DNA from: DASPWV01 sp046726375
GTDB lineage: Bacteria; Acidobacteriota; Vicinamibacteria; Vicinamibacterales; UBA2999
Assembly: GCA_046726375.1 (NCBI GenBank)
Contig: JBKPAJ010000124.1
Span: 37,061 to 101,060, forward strand
Length of the DNA stretch: 64,000 nucleotides
Direction of reading: 5' to 3'
The position numbers and the translations under genes were made by a program. The notes beneath the pieces were generated by a model. That model saw nothing but the letters and a program-made list of their open reading frames with translations. It was not told where the DNA came from and did no database searches. Each line of letters starts with the position of its first letter. The stretch's first letter is position 1. Below are positions 25,775-33,901 of the stretch, one piece after another.

Positions 25775-27532
25775 CTACCTGTTGAGCCGGCGAGCGAGCT
25801 CGATGCTCCGCGCCGTCAGCGTCCAGAGCTCCGGCGACGACGGTTCTGCCCGTTTCAGCCGCGCGATCTCGGCTTCCAATTCTCCCAGCTCTCTCGTCAA
25901 GCGCAAGTGGCGCAACGCTTCGGCGCAAGCCGGCAGGTCGCGCACGGGCGGCTCCCGCTCCATAGCCGCCCGCGACACGAGTTGCGCCTCCTGATCGCTT
26001 AGACGCTCCATCAGGGCCCCAGGCAACTCCTCCGGTCCCAGTGACAGGAAGCCCCGCGCCTTCTCGAGTATGGTCTGAGCCCTAAGTCCTTCCAAATCAG
26101 CGTCTTCAATCCTGGCCAGCACCGCGGCGGCATCGCCGGGCGCGTGCACGAGTGCCCACAACAGCCCTTTTTCCACGTCTCGCAGCGGCGCCGAGAAGGC
26201 GCGAATACGGTCCACCGGGAGCTCGGTCCGGCGGGCGGCCGCCGCCTTGCGGATTTCCGCGCGAATCACCTCCTCGGTGACGCGGGCTTTGTGCGCCAGT
26301 CGATCGGCAAATTGATCGCGCGCGGCAGGATCGGGAATACGAGCGGCGACGACGAGCATCTTCTTCAAATAGTCCCGGCGCGAATCGTCTCGCGAGAAGT
26401 CGTACTCGGCGCTGGCGCGATCCAATAGGAAGTCGAGGTACGGGCGCGACTGCTGCAGCAGCGAGACGTACGCGTCGCGCCCGTGTCGCTGCACGTAGGT
26501 ATCGGGATCTTGACCATTGGGGAGCAGGGCGACGTTGACGTCAAAACCTTCGCTGACCAGAAGTTCACAGCTTCGCTCGGCGGCGTTTTGTCCCGCTGCG
26601 TCCGGATCGTAGGAAAGCAGCGCCTTGGGCGCGAACCGCCTGAGGAGGACCGCCTGCTGCGGCGTGAGCGCGGTGCCGCAGGTCGCCACCACCGGGAGTC
26701 CGCCCGCTTGAAATACCTGCGCGAAGTCGAAATAGCCCTCGACGATGATCGCGAAGCGCGCCTTGCGCAGATCGCCTCTGGTGAGGTTAAGCCCGTAGAG
26801 CGTCCGGCTTTTCGTGTAGATCGGCGTCTCAGGAGAGTTCAGGTACTTCGGCACCTGATCCTTCTCCATTGCACGGCCGCCGAAGGCGATGACCGATCCG
26901 CTGTCTCGCGCGATAGGGATCATCAATCGGTTGCGAAACCGATCCACCTCATTGCCATCGTCCCGCCGCAGCACCAGGCCGCTTTTGAGCAGCAGTGCGG
27001 AAGGAAAGCCCTGCTTGACGAGCCGCTGTCGCAGTCCATCGCGCGACCGCGGCGCGTAACCCAGGCCGAGCGCGGTAATCGTCTCCAGCTGGAGGCGACG
27101 TTCGTCCTGCAGGTAATCGCGGATGCTGCTCGCGTCCGTCGTTTGCAGTTGCTCGCGGAAGTACGCGGCGGCGACCTCGTGGATCTTGAGGAGCGCCTCG
27201 CGCTCCGCGGCGCTCTCTCGGCCTTCGTCAGTGGTCTCGAGTTCGGGGATCGGAATGGCAAAGCGCTGCGCCAGTTGGCGCACGGCATCGCTGAAGCCTA
27301 CCTTCTCCTGGAGCTCGATGAACTTGAAGACGTCACCGCCCGCCTGGCATCCGAAGCAGTGAAAGAACCCTTTGTCGCGATCGACACTGAACGATGGCGT
27401 CTTTTCGGCATGGAACGGGCACAACCCTTTGTAGCGATTGCCGGATTTCTTGAGCGACACGTAGTCCGACACCACCGTGACGATGTCGGCGGCGGTGCGG
27501 ACTTCGTCGATGAAGGTTTGAGGAAACTTCAT
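25775..27532 (-). CDS. dnaG: DNA primase DnaG
   Basis: A 585-residue primase that lays RNA primers at the replication fork. The N-terminal CHC2-type zinc-binding domain has C38, H41, C59 and C62. The catalytic core carries the RNA polymerase motif and a TOPRIM domain (IVEGYFDFAQ; LSYDPDAAGQNAAER). The C-terminal 130 residues are the helicase-binding region, more variable. ATG 27532 gives the family start MKFPQTFIDEVR. It is followed by rpoD on the same strand. No rpsU lies upstream; instead there is a repeat-filled gap and mutS2. Confidence 0.95.
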   Translation of the reverse strand: MKFPQTFIDEVRTAADIVTVVSDYVSLKKSGNRYKGLCPFHAEKTPSFSVDRDKGFFHCFGCQAGGDVFKFIELQEKVGFSDAVRQLAQRFAIPIPELETTDEGRESAAEREALLKIHEVAAAYFREQLQTTDASSIRDYLQDERRLQLETITALGLGYAPRSRDGLRQRLVKQGFPSALLLKSGLVLRRDDGNEVDRFRNRLMIPIARDSGSVIAFGGRAMEKDQVPKYLNSPETPIYTKSRTLYGLNLTRGDLRKARFAIIVEGYFDFAQVFQAGGLPVVATCGTALTPQQAVLLRRFAPKALLSYDPDAAGQNAAERSCELLVSEGFDVNVALLPNGQDPDTYVQRHGRDAYVSLLQQSRPYLDFLLDRASAEYDFSRDDSRRDYLKKMLVVAARIPDPAARDQFADRLAHKARVTEEVIRAEIRKAAAARRTELPVDRIRAFSAPLRDVEKGLLWALVHAPGDAAAVLARIEDADLEGLRAQTILEKARGFLSLGPEELPGALMERLSDQEAQLVSRAAMEREPPVRDLPACAEALRHLRLTRELGELEAEIARLKRAEPSSPELWTLTARSIELARRLNR

Positions 27533-27737
27533 GTCGCGACGTCGCGATGTGGTGAGGTGGCGATCTTATCTGACCAAGTGGCGATGTAAAGAAGTTTCGT
27601 AAAGATGTGGCGATGTTGATGTCGCGATGTGATGGACATCTCCAGATCACATCACCACATCGCTAGATACATCGCAACATCGACCCATCGACGCACCACA
27701 TCGCCACATCGACACGTCGCGCCGTCGCCAGATGCCG
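27533..27737. repeat. GATGTGGCGATG-word inverted repeat region between mutS2 and dnaG
   Basis: The left half (27533-27640) is made of words such as GTCGCGATGTGG and GATGTGGCGATG. The right half (27645-27735) is made of their reverse complements (CACATCGCCACATCGAC). Near the centre, GATGTGAT and ATCACATC face each other. The whole gap can fold as a long imperfect hairpin. The unit is not constant and there are no unique spacers, so it is not a CRISPR array. No gene is seen. Confidence 0.75.
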
Positions 27738-30137
27738 TCACTCTTTGAGTTCCACAATCGTCGCCCCCCCGCCTCCCTGTTCCTGCGGCGCCGCATAGAA
27801 CTTTGCCACTTGCGGGTGCGTTTTCAAATAAGCGGCGAGGCCCTTTCGCAATTGCCCGGTGCCGTACCCGTGAACGATGCGGATCTCGTGGACGTCGGTC
27901 ATGAGCGAGTCGTCCAGAAACTTCGACACGCGATCGATCGCCTGATCCACAGTGCATCCGACCACGTTGAGTTCGCCGAGAAATCCTTCTCGCGGCCTGA
28001 GATCGACGTTGACACGCACCTTGGGCAGTTCGGCGGATCCTGGCGCCCCACTCAGCACACGCAATTCCTTGACTCTGGCACGAAGACGTTTGCCGCGGAC
28101 GTCAATCTCCGCCTGTTGGCCGCGGATGCCGACGAGCGTCCCTTCCATGCCGAGGGCACCGACGGCGACGCGCGCGCCGAGCTCCATCCGTGCGGAGTCC
28201 TGTAGCGGCGGACCTTCAGGTCCGCCCTTGCCCGGAAGCGACGGGGCTGAAGCTCCGAGCGGCGCGGTTAAAGCCTCGCCACTCCGTTCGAGAATCCGTT
28301 CAATCGCCTTCCGCGCTTCGGCTCGTGCCGCCCCGGTCGAACCGGTGTCGAGCAGCGCCTCCGATCGCGCCTTCAGCTGATCGATGACGTCGTCGATGTC
28401 GCGCCGCGCCTGGCGCACGCGATCCTCGAGCTTCTCGTTCAATCGTTTGGTTACGCGCTGCTCGCGCTCGCCGACCGCCCGCTCGCGCTCGGCGAGCCTG
28501 GCGGTGGCCTCGTCGACCGCACGCCGGTCGCGTTGCAGCCGCGTGCGATCCGAGTCGAGCGCGCGCGCCTGCGCGTCGATGCGGGCGAGATGTGCGGCCA
28601 GGCGTTTCTGGTCGTCGCTGAGAAATCCCCGCGCCGCCGCAACCACAGGGATCGGCATGCCGAGCCGCTGTGCGATTTCGATGGCGAGACTTCGGCCCGG
28701 CGCACCATAAATCAGCTTATAGGTGGGCGCGAAGTTGTGCGGATCGAACGCAAACGCCGCGGTCATTACCGCCTCGGCAGCCGTTCCCCACGACTTCACC
28801 GCGTCGTAGTGCGTCGTGGCTATCAACAGCGCTCCGCGCTGCTTGAAGTGGCTGATGATGGCGGTGGCAAGCGCGCCGCCTTCATTCGGATCGGTGCCGG
28901 TACCGACTTCGTCAAGCAGGACCAGCGCCGGCGTGCCTAGCTCGCGGTCCATAGCGACGATGTTGGTGATGTGAGCGGAGAAGGTACTGAGGCTTGCAGC
29001 AATCGACTGCTCGTCGCCGATATCTGCGAAGACCGATCGGAATACCGGCAGGCGCGCGCTTTGCGCCGGCACAAAAAGCCCGGCTTGCGCCATCAACGCG
29101 AGCAGGCCTGCAGTCTTCAATGCCACGGTCTTGCCACCTGTGTTTGGCCCCGTGATCAGCAACACACGCGTTGGCGGCTCAATCAGGATGTCCACTGGAA
29201 CCGGATCGACGCTCAGAAGTGGATGACGTGCGGCTCTCAGCTCGAGTCGATCATCGATGTCCAGTTGCGGGCGCACGCCGTTGATTCGCGTGCCAAAGCG
29301 CGATTTCGCCTGAAGTACGTCGAGTTCGACCGCGACATCGACCGTGGTTTCGAGCTCCGCCGGGCGGGCGCGAAACGCATCGGTGAGCTCGAGCAGAATC
29401 CGATGGATCTCCTGGCGCTCCTCGTCTTCGAGCTGGACGATGTCGTTGTTGATCTCAACCGTTGCCGACGGCTCGAGGAACAACGACGCGCCGCTGGCGG
29501 AACTGCCATGGACGATTCCGGGCACGTTGCCGCGGTGCTCGGCGCGCACGAGGAGCACGAACCGCCCGTTGCGCTCGGTGATGACCTCCTCCTGCAAGTA
29601 CTTGGCGGTGTCACGTCCCCGCACGAACTGCTCGAGCGTCGTGCGAAGCCGGTTGCGCTTTTGGCGCAGGCGCTCGCGAATCGATCGCAGCGCGTGGCTG
29701 GCGTCGTCCACGACCTCGCCAGAGACGTCGATTGCGCGCCGAACCGACGCAATCTCCTGCTTGAAGCTGGCGACGCGCAACACAAGCTCGCTGAGAATCG
29801 GATACGAGCCGGCCGTGCCGCGGATTGAGCTGCGCGCTTGATCAACCGAATCGACGAAGTCCGCCAGGCTGCGTACGGGCAGCGGATCGAGCGCGCGTCC
29901 TTGCACGTCGAGCGCAGACAGGATTACCGCCAAATCGCTCGATGCGCGCAAAGGGAAGATCGAGTTGGTCTCGAGATACGTCGTGGTCTCAGCGGTCGCG
30001 GCGAGAAACGCGCTGACGCGCTCGGCATCGGTGTCCGGTTCGAGGTGCGATACCGCGCGTGCGCCCAGCGGAGTCAGCGCCAGCTCGGTGACGCGTTCGA
30101 CAATGCGGTCGAATTCGAGGGTGCGGAGAGCGAGCAT
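27738..30137 (-). CDS. mutS2: Endonuclease MutS2 / ribosome rescue factor MutS2
   Basis: A 799-residue MutS2. The ATPase domain has the Walker A LLITGPNTGGKTVALKTAG region and the Walker B/D-loop phrase LVLLDEVGTGTDPNEGGA. A long coiled coil spans about residues 500-600, and the C-terminal Smr nuclease domain carries VDLRPREGF and IVHGYGTGQLRKGL. MutS2 suppresses recombination and, in Bacillus, splits collided ribosomes. Near residues 636-646 an extra GKGGPEGPPLQ is encoded by a palindrome (28201-28229) shared with intergenic DNA. ATG 30137 was chosen because the 15 residues upstream derive from repeats. Confidence 0.93.
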   Translation of the reverse strand: MLALRTLEFDRIVERVTELALTPLGARAVSHLEPDTDAERVSAFLAATAETTTYLETNSIFPLRASSDLAVILSALDVQGRALDPLPVRSLADFVDSVDQARSSIRGTAGSYPILSELVLRVASFKQEIASVRRAIDVSGEVVDDASHALRSIRERLRQKRNRLRTTLEQFVRGRDTAKYLQEEVITERNGRFVLLVRAEHRGNVPGIVHGSSASGASLFLEPSATVEINNDIVQLEDEERQEIHRILLELTDAFRARPAELETTVDVAVELDVLQAKSRFGTRINGVRPQLDIDDRLELRAARHPLLSVDPVPVDILIEPPTRVLLITGPNTGGKTVALKTAGLLALMAQAGLFVPAQSARLPVFRSVFADIGDEQSIAASLSTFSAHITNIVAMDRELGTPALVLLDEVGTGTDPNEGGALATAIISHFKQRGALLIATTHYDAVKSWGTAAEAVMTAAFAFDPHNFAPTYKLIYGAPGRSLAIEIAQRLGMPIPVVAAARGFLSDDQKRLAAHLARIDAQARALDSDRTRLQRDRRAVDEATARLAERERAVGEREQRVTKRLNEKLEDRVRQARRDIDDVIDQLKARSEALLDTGSTGAARAEARKAIERILERSGEALTAPLGASAPSLPGKGGPEGPPLQDSARMELGARVAVGALGMEGTLVGIRGQQAEIDVRGKRLRARVKELRVLSGAPGSAELPKVRVNVDLRPREGFLGELNVVGCTVDQAIDRVSKFLDDSLMTDVHEIRIVHGYGTGQLRKGLAAYLKTHPQVAKFYAAPQEQGGGGATIVELKE
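28201..28229. repeat. Palindromic element in frame inside mutS2
   Basis: GGCGGACC at 28207-28214, loop TTCA, and GGTCCGCC at 28219-28226, preceded by TGTAGC, match the intergenic elements at 44431 and 44311. Read on the minus strand it encodes GGPEGPPLQ between the coiled-coil region and the Smr domain, apparently in a tolerant linker. Confidence 0.75.
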
Positions 30138-30208
30138 AGCAGCGAGTAGGGTGTAGCGTGGAGCGAGTAGCGAGCGTGACACCCTCGCTACTCCTGTCTC
30201 GCGACGCG
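30138..30208. repeat. AGCGAGTAGCG-word inverted repeats between larB and mutS2
   Basis: The words AGCGAGTAGGG, GAGCGAGTAGCGAG and, inverted, CTCGCTACTCC and GCGCTACTCC fill this 71-base gap and reach into the proposed mutS2 start region. The same word family (GCAGCGAGTAGCGAG) reappears at 39330-39440. Confidence 0.7.
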
Positions 30209-30967
30209 CTACTCCAAGTGATTGATCATACTAGCGATGCAACCCGCGCCATATCCGTTGTCGATGTTCACCACCGACACGCCATTCGCGCAGGAGTTCA
30301 GCATACCCAGAAGCGCCGCGATGCCCCCGAAGCTCGCGCCATAGCCGACGCTCGTGGGAACACCGATGACAGGCACATCCACCATTCCAGCCACGACGCT
30401 TGGAAGCGCGCCTTCCATTCCCGCCACGACGACGATCACGCGGGCGGAAGAGAGACGTTGATGTTCATTGAGCACACGATGAATGCCGGCCACGCCCACG
30501 TCGTAAACGCGATCCGTATCGTTGCCCATCAACTCCGCAGTGATCGCGGCCTCTTCGGCAATGGGGAGATCTGACGTGCCCGCCGACACGATGGCAATCG
30601 AACCTTTGCCGCGCGGCACGTCGCGCATGACAGTGATCGCCCGCGCGACCTCGTGATAGCGCGCCTGCGGTATCAGCGAGTGCACCGCCTGCCACGCCGA
30701 CTCATCCGCGCGCGTCACGAGCAACGGGTGTCCGCGCCCGACGATCCGGTTTGCGATCTTCGCAATTTGATCGGGTGTCTTCCCAAGGCCGAGAATCACT
30801 TCAGGGAAGCCCTGTCGAATCGCGCGATGATGATCGACACGCGCGAAGCCAAGATCCTCGAACGGCTTCTCACGAAGCTCGACTAAAAGACGTCGATGCG
30901 CGTCTTCGCTCTTGATTCGACCGTCACCCACTGCATCAAGAAGGTCGCGTAACTGCGCTGGTGTCAT
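30209..30967 (-). CDS. larB: Nickel pincer cofactor biosynthesis protein LarB
   Basis: A 252-residue protein with an N-terminal helical segment and a C-terminal PurE/AIR-carboxylase-like domain (VSAGTSDLPIAEEAA; VPTSVGYGASFGG; NIDNGYGAGC). LarB carboxylates and hydrolyses nicotinic acid adenine dinucleotide as the first step to the nickel-pincer nucleotide used by lactate racemase and relatives. larC, larE and larA are not in the window, so its partners must be elsewhere. It is divergent from the GT2 gene, 58 bases apart. Confidence 0.9.
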   Translation of the reverse strand: MTPAQLRDLLDAVGDGRIKSEDAHRRLLVELREKPFEDLGFARVDHHRAIRQGFPEVILGLGKTPDQIAKIANRIVGRGHPLLVTRADESAWQAVHSLIPQARYHEVARAITVMRDVPRGKGSIAIVSAGTSDLPIAEEAAITAELMGNDTDRVYDVGVAGIHRVLNEHQRLSSARVIVVVAGMEGALPSVVAGMVDVPVIGVPTSVGYGASFGGIAALLGMLNSCANGVSVVNIDNGYGAGCIASMINHLE

Positions 30968-30983
30968 GCAAATATCATCCGTA

Positions 30984-30989
30984 TATAAT
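30984..30989 (+). promoter_or_regulatory. Possible -10 box upstream of the GT2 gene
   Basis: TATAAT at 30984-30989 lies in the AT-rich divergent gap. The best -35 at 17-base spacing is GTGTCA (30961-30966), a four-of-six match. The start codon is 36 bases downstream of the box, with GGAG between. Confidence 0.4.
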
Positions 30990-31025
30990 CATCAATCGTG
31001 CATTCCGCGCGGAGACTAACGGTAC

Positions 31026-32519
31026 ATGACGCCCACTGAGACGCTAGTCCTCGCCGTCTATTTTTTTGTTCTCGTCATCCTCGCTGTTTACGGGTGGCAC
31101 CGCTACTACCTTGTGTATCTCTACATGAAACACAAGGAAAAGCGGCCCCTTCCGGCCGGCCGCTTCGACACGTTGCCGACGGTCACCATTCAGCTGCCGC
31201 TCTATAACGAAATGTACGTTGTCGATCGGCTGATCGAATCGGTTTGCCGCATCGACTACCCGCGCGAGCTGCTCGAGATCCAGGTGCTGGACGATTCAGC
31301 CGACGAAACCAGCGAGATCGCGGAGCTCGCCGTGCGCCGCTGTGCGCTGCAAGGCATCGACATCAAGTATCTGCATCGCACGGACCGCAGCGGCTACAAA
31401 GCGGGCGCGCTCGACGAGGGAATGCGCGTCGCCAAGGGCGAGTTCATCGCGATTTTCGACGCTGATTTCAGCCCGCAGCCTGATTTTCTGAAGCAGACGA
31501 TTCACCACTTCACCGATCCCAAGGTGGCGATGGTGCAGACACGCTGGGGGCACATCAACCAGGACTACTCGCTGCTCACGAAAATTCAGGCGATTCTGCT
31601 CGATGCGCACTTCGTGCTCGAGCACGGCGGACGCAATCGCAGCGGCTGCTTCTTCAACTTCAACGGCACCGCCGGCATCTGGCGGCGCGCCGCCATCGTC
31701 GATGCGGGCGGTTGGCACCATGACACGCTGACCGAGGATTTGGACCTCAGCTATCGCGCGCAGCTGCGCGGGTGGCGGTTCATCTTCCGGGGCGACCACG
31801 TCGCACCCGCGGAAGTGCCGGTGGAGATGAACGCCTTCAAGTCGCAGCAGCATCGCTGGGCGAAAGGGTCGATCCAAACGTTCCTCAAGCTGATGCCGCG
31901 GATTCTGCAATCGGACATCCCGACGCGGGTCAAGGCCGAAGCGTTTTTCCATCTCTCGGCCAACTTCAATTACCCGCTGATGTGTGTGCTGTCGATGTTG
32001 ATGGCGCCGTCAATGGTGATCCGCTACAACATGGGTTGGTACGAAATGTTACTCATCGACGTGCCACTCTTTTTTGCGGCAACGGCGTCGGTGGCCAACT
32101 TCTACATGGTCTGCCAACGCGAGCTCTATCCGCAAACGTGGACCGATCGGCTGCGCTATCTGCCGTTCCTGATGGCGATTGGCATCGGGCTCGCGGTGAA
32201 CAACAGCAAGGCCGTGTTCGAGGCGCTCTTCCGCAAGCCAAGCGAGTTTGCGCGCACACCGAAGTACCACATCGAAGGGCGCAGCGACGAGTGGATCAAC
32301 AAGAAGTATCGCCAATCCGTCGCGCTCCAGCCGATCATCGAAGTCGCGCTCGGGCTATACTTCACCGCCACGCTCTTTTATGCCCTGGCGAACGGCCTCT
32401 ACGCGAGTGTCCCGTTCGTCATGCTGTTCCAAATCGGGTTCCTCTACACCGGGCTGCTGTCGATCTTCCAGCAGTACGCGCCAGAAGCCGTCGTGCCTGT
32501 CGCTCACAAGGAAGCGTAG
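31026..32519 (+). CDS. Membrane family 2 glycosyltransferase (cellulose-synthase-like)
   Basis: A 497-residue processive-type GT2. An N-terminal membrane span (about 6-25) is followed by the cytoplasmic GT-A domain with PLYNEMYVVDRLIES, the DxD motif DADFSP, the TED motif (DTLTEDLDLSYR) and QQHRWAKG (the QxxRW motif). Four or so C-terminal membrane spans follow. Polymerising glycosyltransferases (cellulose, glucomannan, similar) have this layout; the sugar cannot be told from sequence. No BcsB, BcsC or PilZ partner is nearby. An intrinsic terminator at 32570-32602 follows, so it is probably a single-gene unit. Confidence 0.85.
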   Translation: MTPTETLVLAVYFFVLVILAVYGWHRYYLVYLYMKHKEKRPLPAGRFDTLPTVTIQLPLYNEMYVVDRLIESVCRIDYPRELLEIQVLDDSADETSEIAELAVRRCALQGIDIKYLHRTDRSGYKAGALDEGMRVAKGEFIAIFDADFSPQPDFLKQTIHHFTDPKVAMVQTRWGHINQDYSLLTKIQAILLDAHFVLEHGGRNRSGCFFNFNGTAGIWRRAAIVDAGGWHHDTLTEDLDLSYRAQLRGWRFIFRGDHVAPAEVPVEMNAFKSQQHRWAKGSIQTFLKLMPRILQSDIPTRVKAEAFFHLSANFNYPLMCVLSMLMAPSMVIRYNMGWYEMLLIDVPLFFAATASVANFYMVCQRELYPQTWTDRLRYLPFLMAIGIGLAVNNSKAVFEALFRKPSEFARTPKYHIEGRSDEWINKKYRQSVALQPIIEVALGLYFTATLFYALANGLYASVPFVMLFQIGFLYTGLLSIFQQYAPEAVVPVAHKEA

Positions 32520-32569
32520 TCAGGTCTCAGGTATCAGATTTTAGATTTTTAGATTTCAGGTTTCAGGAG

Positions 32570-32602
32570 AGCGGCCGGCCTTCGGCCGCTTTTTCTTTCT
32601 TA
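32570..32602 (+). terminator. Rho-independent terminator after the GT2 gene
   Basis: AGCGGCCG at 32570-32577, a five-base loop, and CGGCCGCT at 32583-32590 form a perfect eight-base stem followed by TTTTCTTTCTT. Before it, 32520-32568 holds short words CAGGTTTCAGG, TTAGATTT and TCAGATTTTAG, another private word repeat. Confidence 0.8.
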
Positions 32603-32606
32603 ATTT

Positions 32607-32634
32607 GTAGCGCGAAACTTTAGGTTCGCGACAA
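32607..32634. repeat. AT-shifted copy of the palindromic element
   Basis: GTAG precedes CGCGAAAC, loop TTTA, and GGTTCGCG (32611-32630), one mismatch in an eight-base stem, followed by ACAAC. It matches the layout of the 44435 element with GG/CC pairs replaced by AA/TT. It lies just upstream of the citrate synthase gene. Confidence 0.55.
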
Positions 32635-32648
32635 CGTAAAATTGATCG

Positions 32649-33788
32649 ATGACCGCCGAAGCCAAACCCAAGGGCGGCCTCGAAGACGTCGTTGCCACCA
32701 CCTCCGCCATCTGTTTTCTCGACGGCGATCGCGGTGTGCTCGCGTATCGCGGCTACGACATCCACGATCTCGCGCGGTTCGCCACCTTCGAAGAGACCTG
32801 CTACCTGCTCTGGCACGGCCGCCTGCCCAATCGTGCCGAGCTCGGTGATCTCCAGTCACAGCTCGCGGCGGCGCGGGCCCTGCCGGAGCCGGTTGTCCGA
32901 TTCATGAAGATGCTGCCGCCGGCCGACGGTATGGACGCGCTGCGCACGCTGACCTCGGTGCTGGGCCATTACGATCCCGACGCAAGTGACAACTCACAAC
33001 AAGCCTCGTACAGAAAGTCGGTCCGCTTGACGGCGCAGATTGCGAGTCTGGTGGCGACCTGGGGACGCCTGCAGCAGGGCGGCGGTATGGTGCAGCCTGA
33101 CGCGGCCATGGGTCACGCCGCGAACTTTCTTTACATGCTGAAGGAGCAGCGGCCGAGCCCGACCGAGACGCACGCCATGGACGTCGCGCTCACGCTGCAC
33201 GCCGACCACGAGCTCAACGCCTCGACGTTCGCGGCGCGTGTCGCCGCCGCCACGCTCACCGACGTGCATTCCGCCGTCGTTGCGGGCATCGGCACCCTCA
33301 AAGGCCCGCTGCACGGCGGCGCCAATGCGGAAGTGATGAAGATGCTGCTCGAGCTCGGGCCGGACGCGTCGCCCGATCGCATCGACAGCTACGTGCGCGG
33401 CAAGTTTGCGCGCAAGGAAAAGATCCCCGGTTTTGGCCACCGTGTCTATCGCACCGAAGATCCGCGCGCGACGCACCTGCGGCGCATGTCGAAGGAGCTC
33501 GGGCAGAAGGCCGGCAACACGAAGTGGTTCGAGATATCGGAGCGAATCGAGGCCATCGTCCGCAGTGAGAAGAAGCTCTACGCGAACGTCGACTTCTACT
33601 CCGCGTCCACGTATTACATGATGGGCATCCCCATCGACTTGTACACGCCGATCTTCGCCGTCAGCCGCATCTCGGGATGGACGGCGCACATCCTCGAGCA
33701 GTATGCAAACAACCGGCTGATTCGCCCTCGCGCGGAATACACCGGACCACCGTACCCTCAGAGCTGGATTGCTCTGGAAAACAGGTAG
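32649..33788 (+). CDS. Citrate synthase (type of Gram-positives/archaea)
   Basis: A 379-residue citrate synthase family protein condensing acetyl-CoA with oxaloacetate. Catalytic regions are LHADHELNAS (first His), GPLHGGANAE (second His) and NVDFYSASTYYMMG (Asp), plus the CoA-binding IPGFGHRVYR. The short length and absence of an NADH-binding N-domain place it in the dimeric branch. This branch also includes 2-methylcitrate synthases, and no prpB/prpD neighbours are present to decide. The ATG at 32649 follows a palindrome remnant. Confidence 0.9.
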   Translation: MTAEAKPKGGLEDVVATTSAICFLDGDRGVLAYRGYDIHDLARFATFEETCYLLWHGRLPNRAELGDLQSQLAAARALPEPVVRFMKMLPPADGMDALRTLTSVLGHYDPDASDNSQQASYRKSVRLTAQIASLVATWGRLQQGGGMVQPDAAMGHAANFLYMLKEQRPSPTETHAMDVALTLHADHELNASTFAARVAAATLTDVHSAVVAGIGTLKGPLHGGANAEVMKMLLELGPDASPDRIDSYVRGKFARKEKIPGFGHRVYRTEDPRATHLRRMSKELGQKAGNTKWFEISERIEAIVRSEKKLYANVDFYSASTYYMMGIPIDLYTPIFAVSRISGWTAHILEQYANNRLIRPRAEYTGPPYPQSWIALENR

Positions 33789-33901
33789 GCGACCGGCCCG
33801 CCTGCCCCGAGCGCGCCGACGCGAGTCAAGCGCCCGTGCCGAGCAAGTGCGAGTCGAAGGGCCCGTCCGCTCTTCATGCGGCATAATGAAACGAACAACC
33901 C

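Noticed and set aside
27533..27737. Possible CRISPR array
   Set aside because: Repeat words vary in sequence and spacing, are present in both orientations, and have no unique spacers; there are no cas genes.
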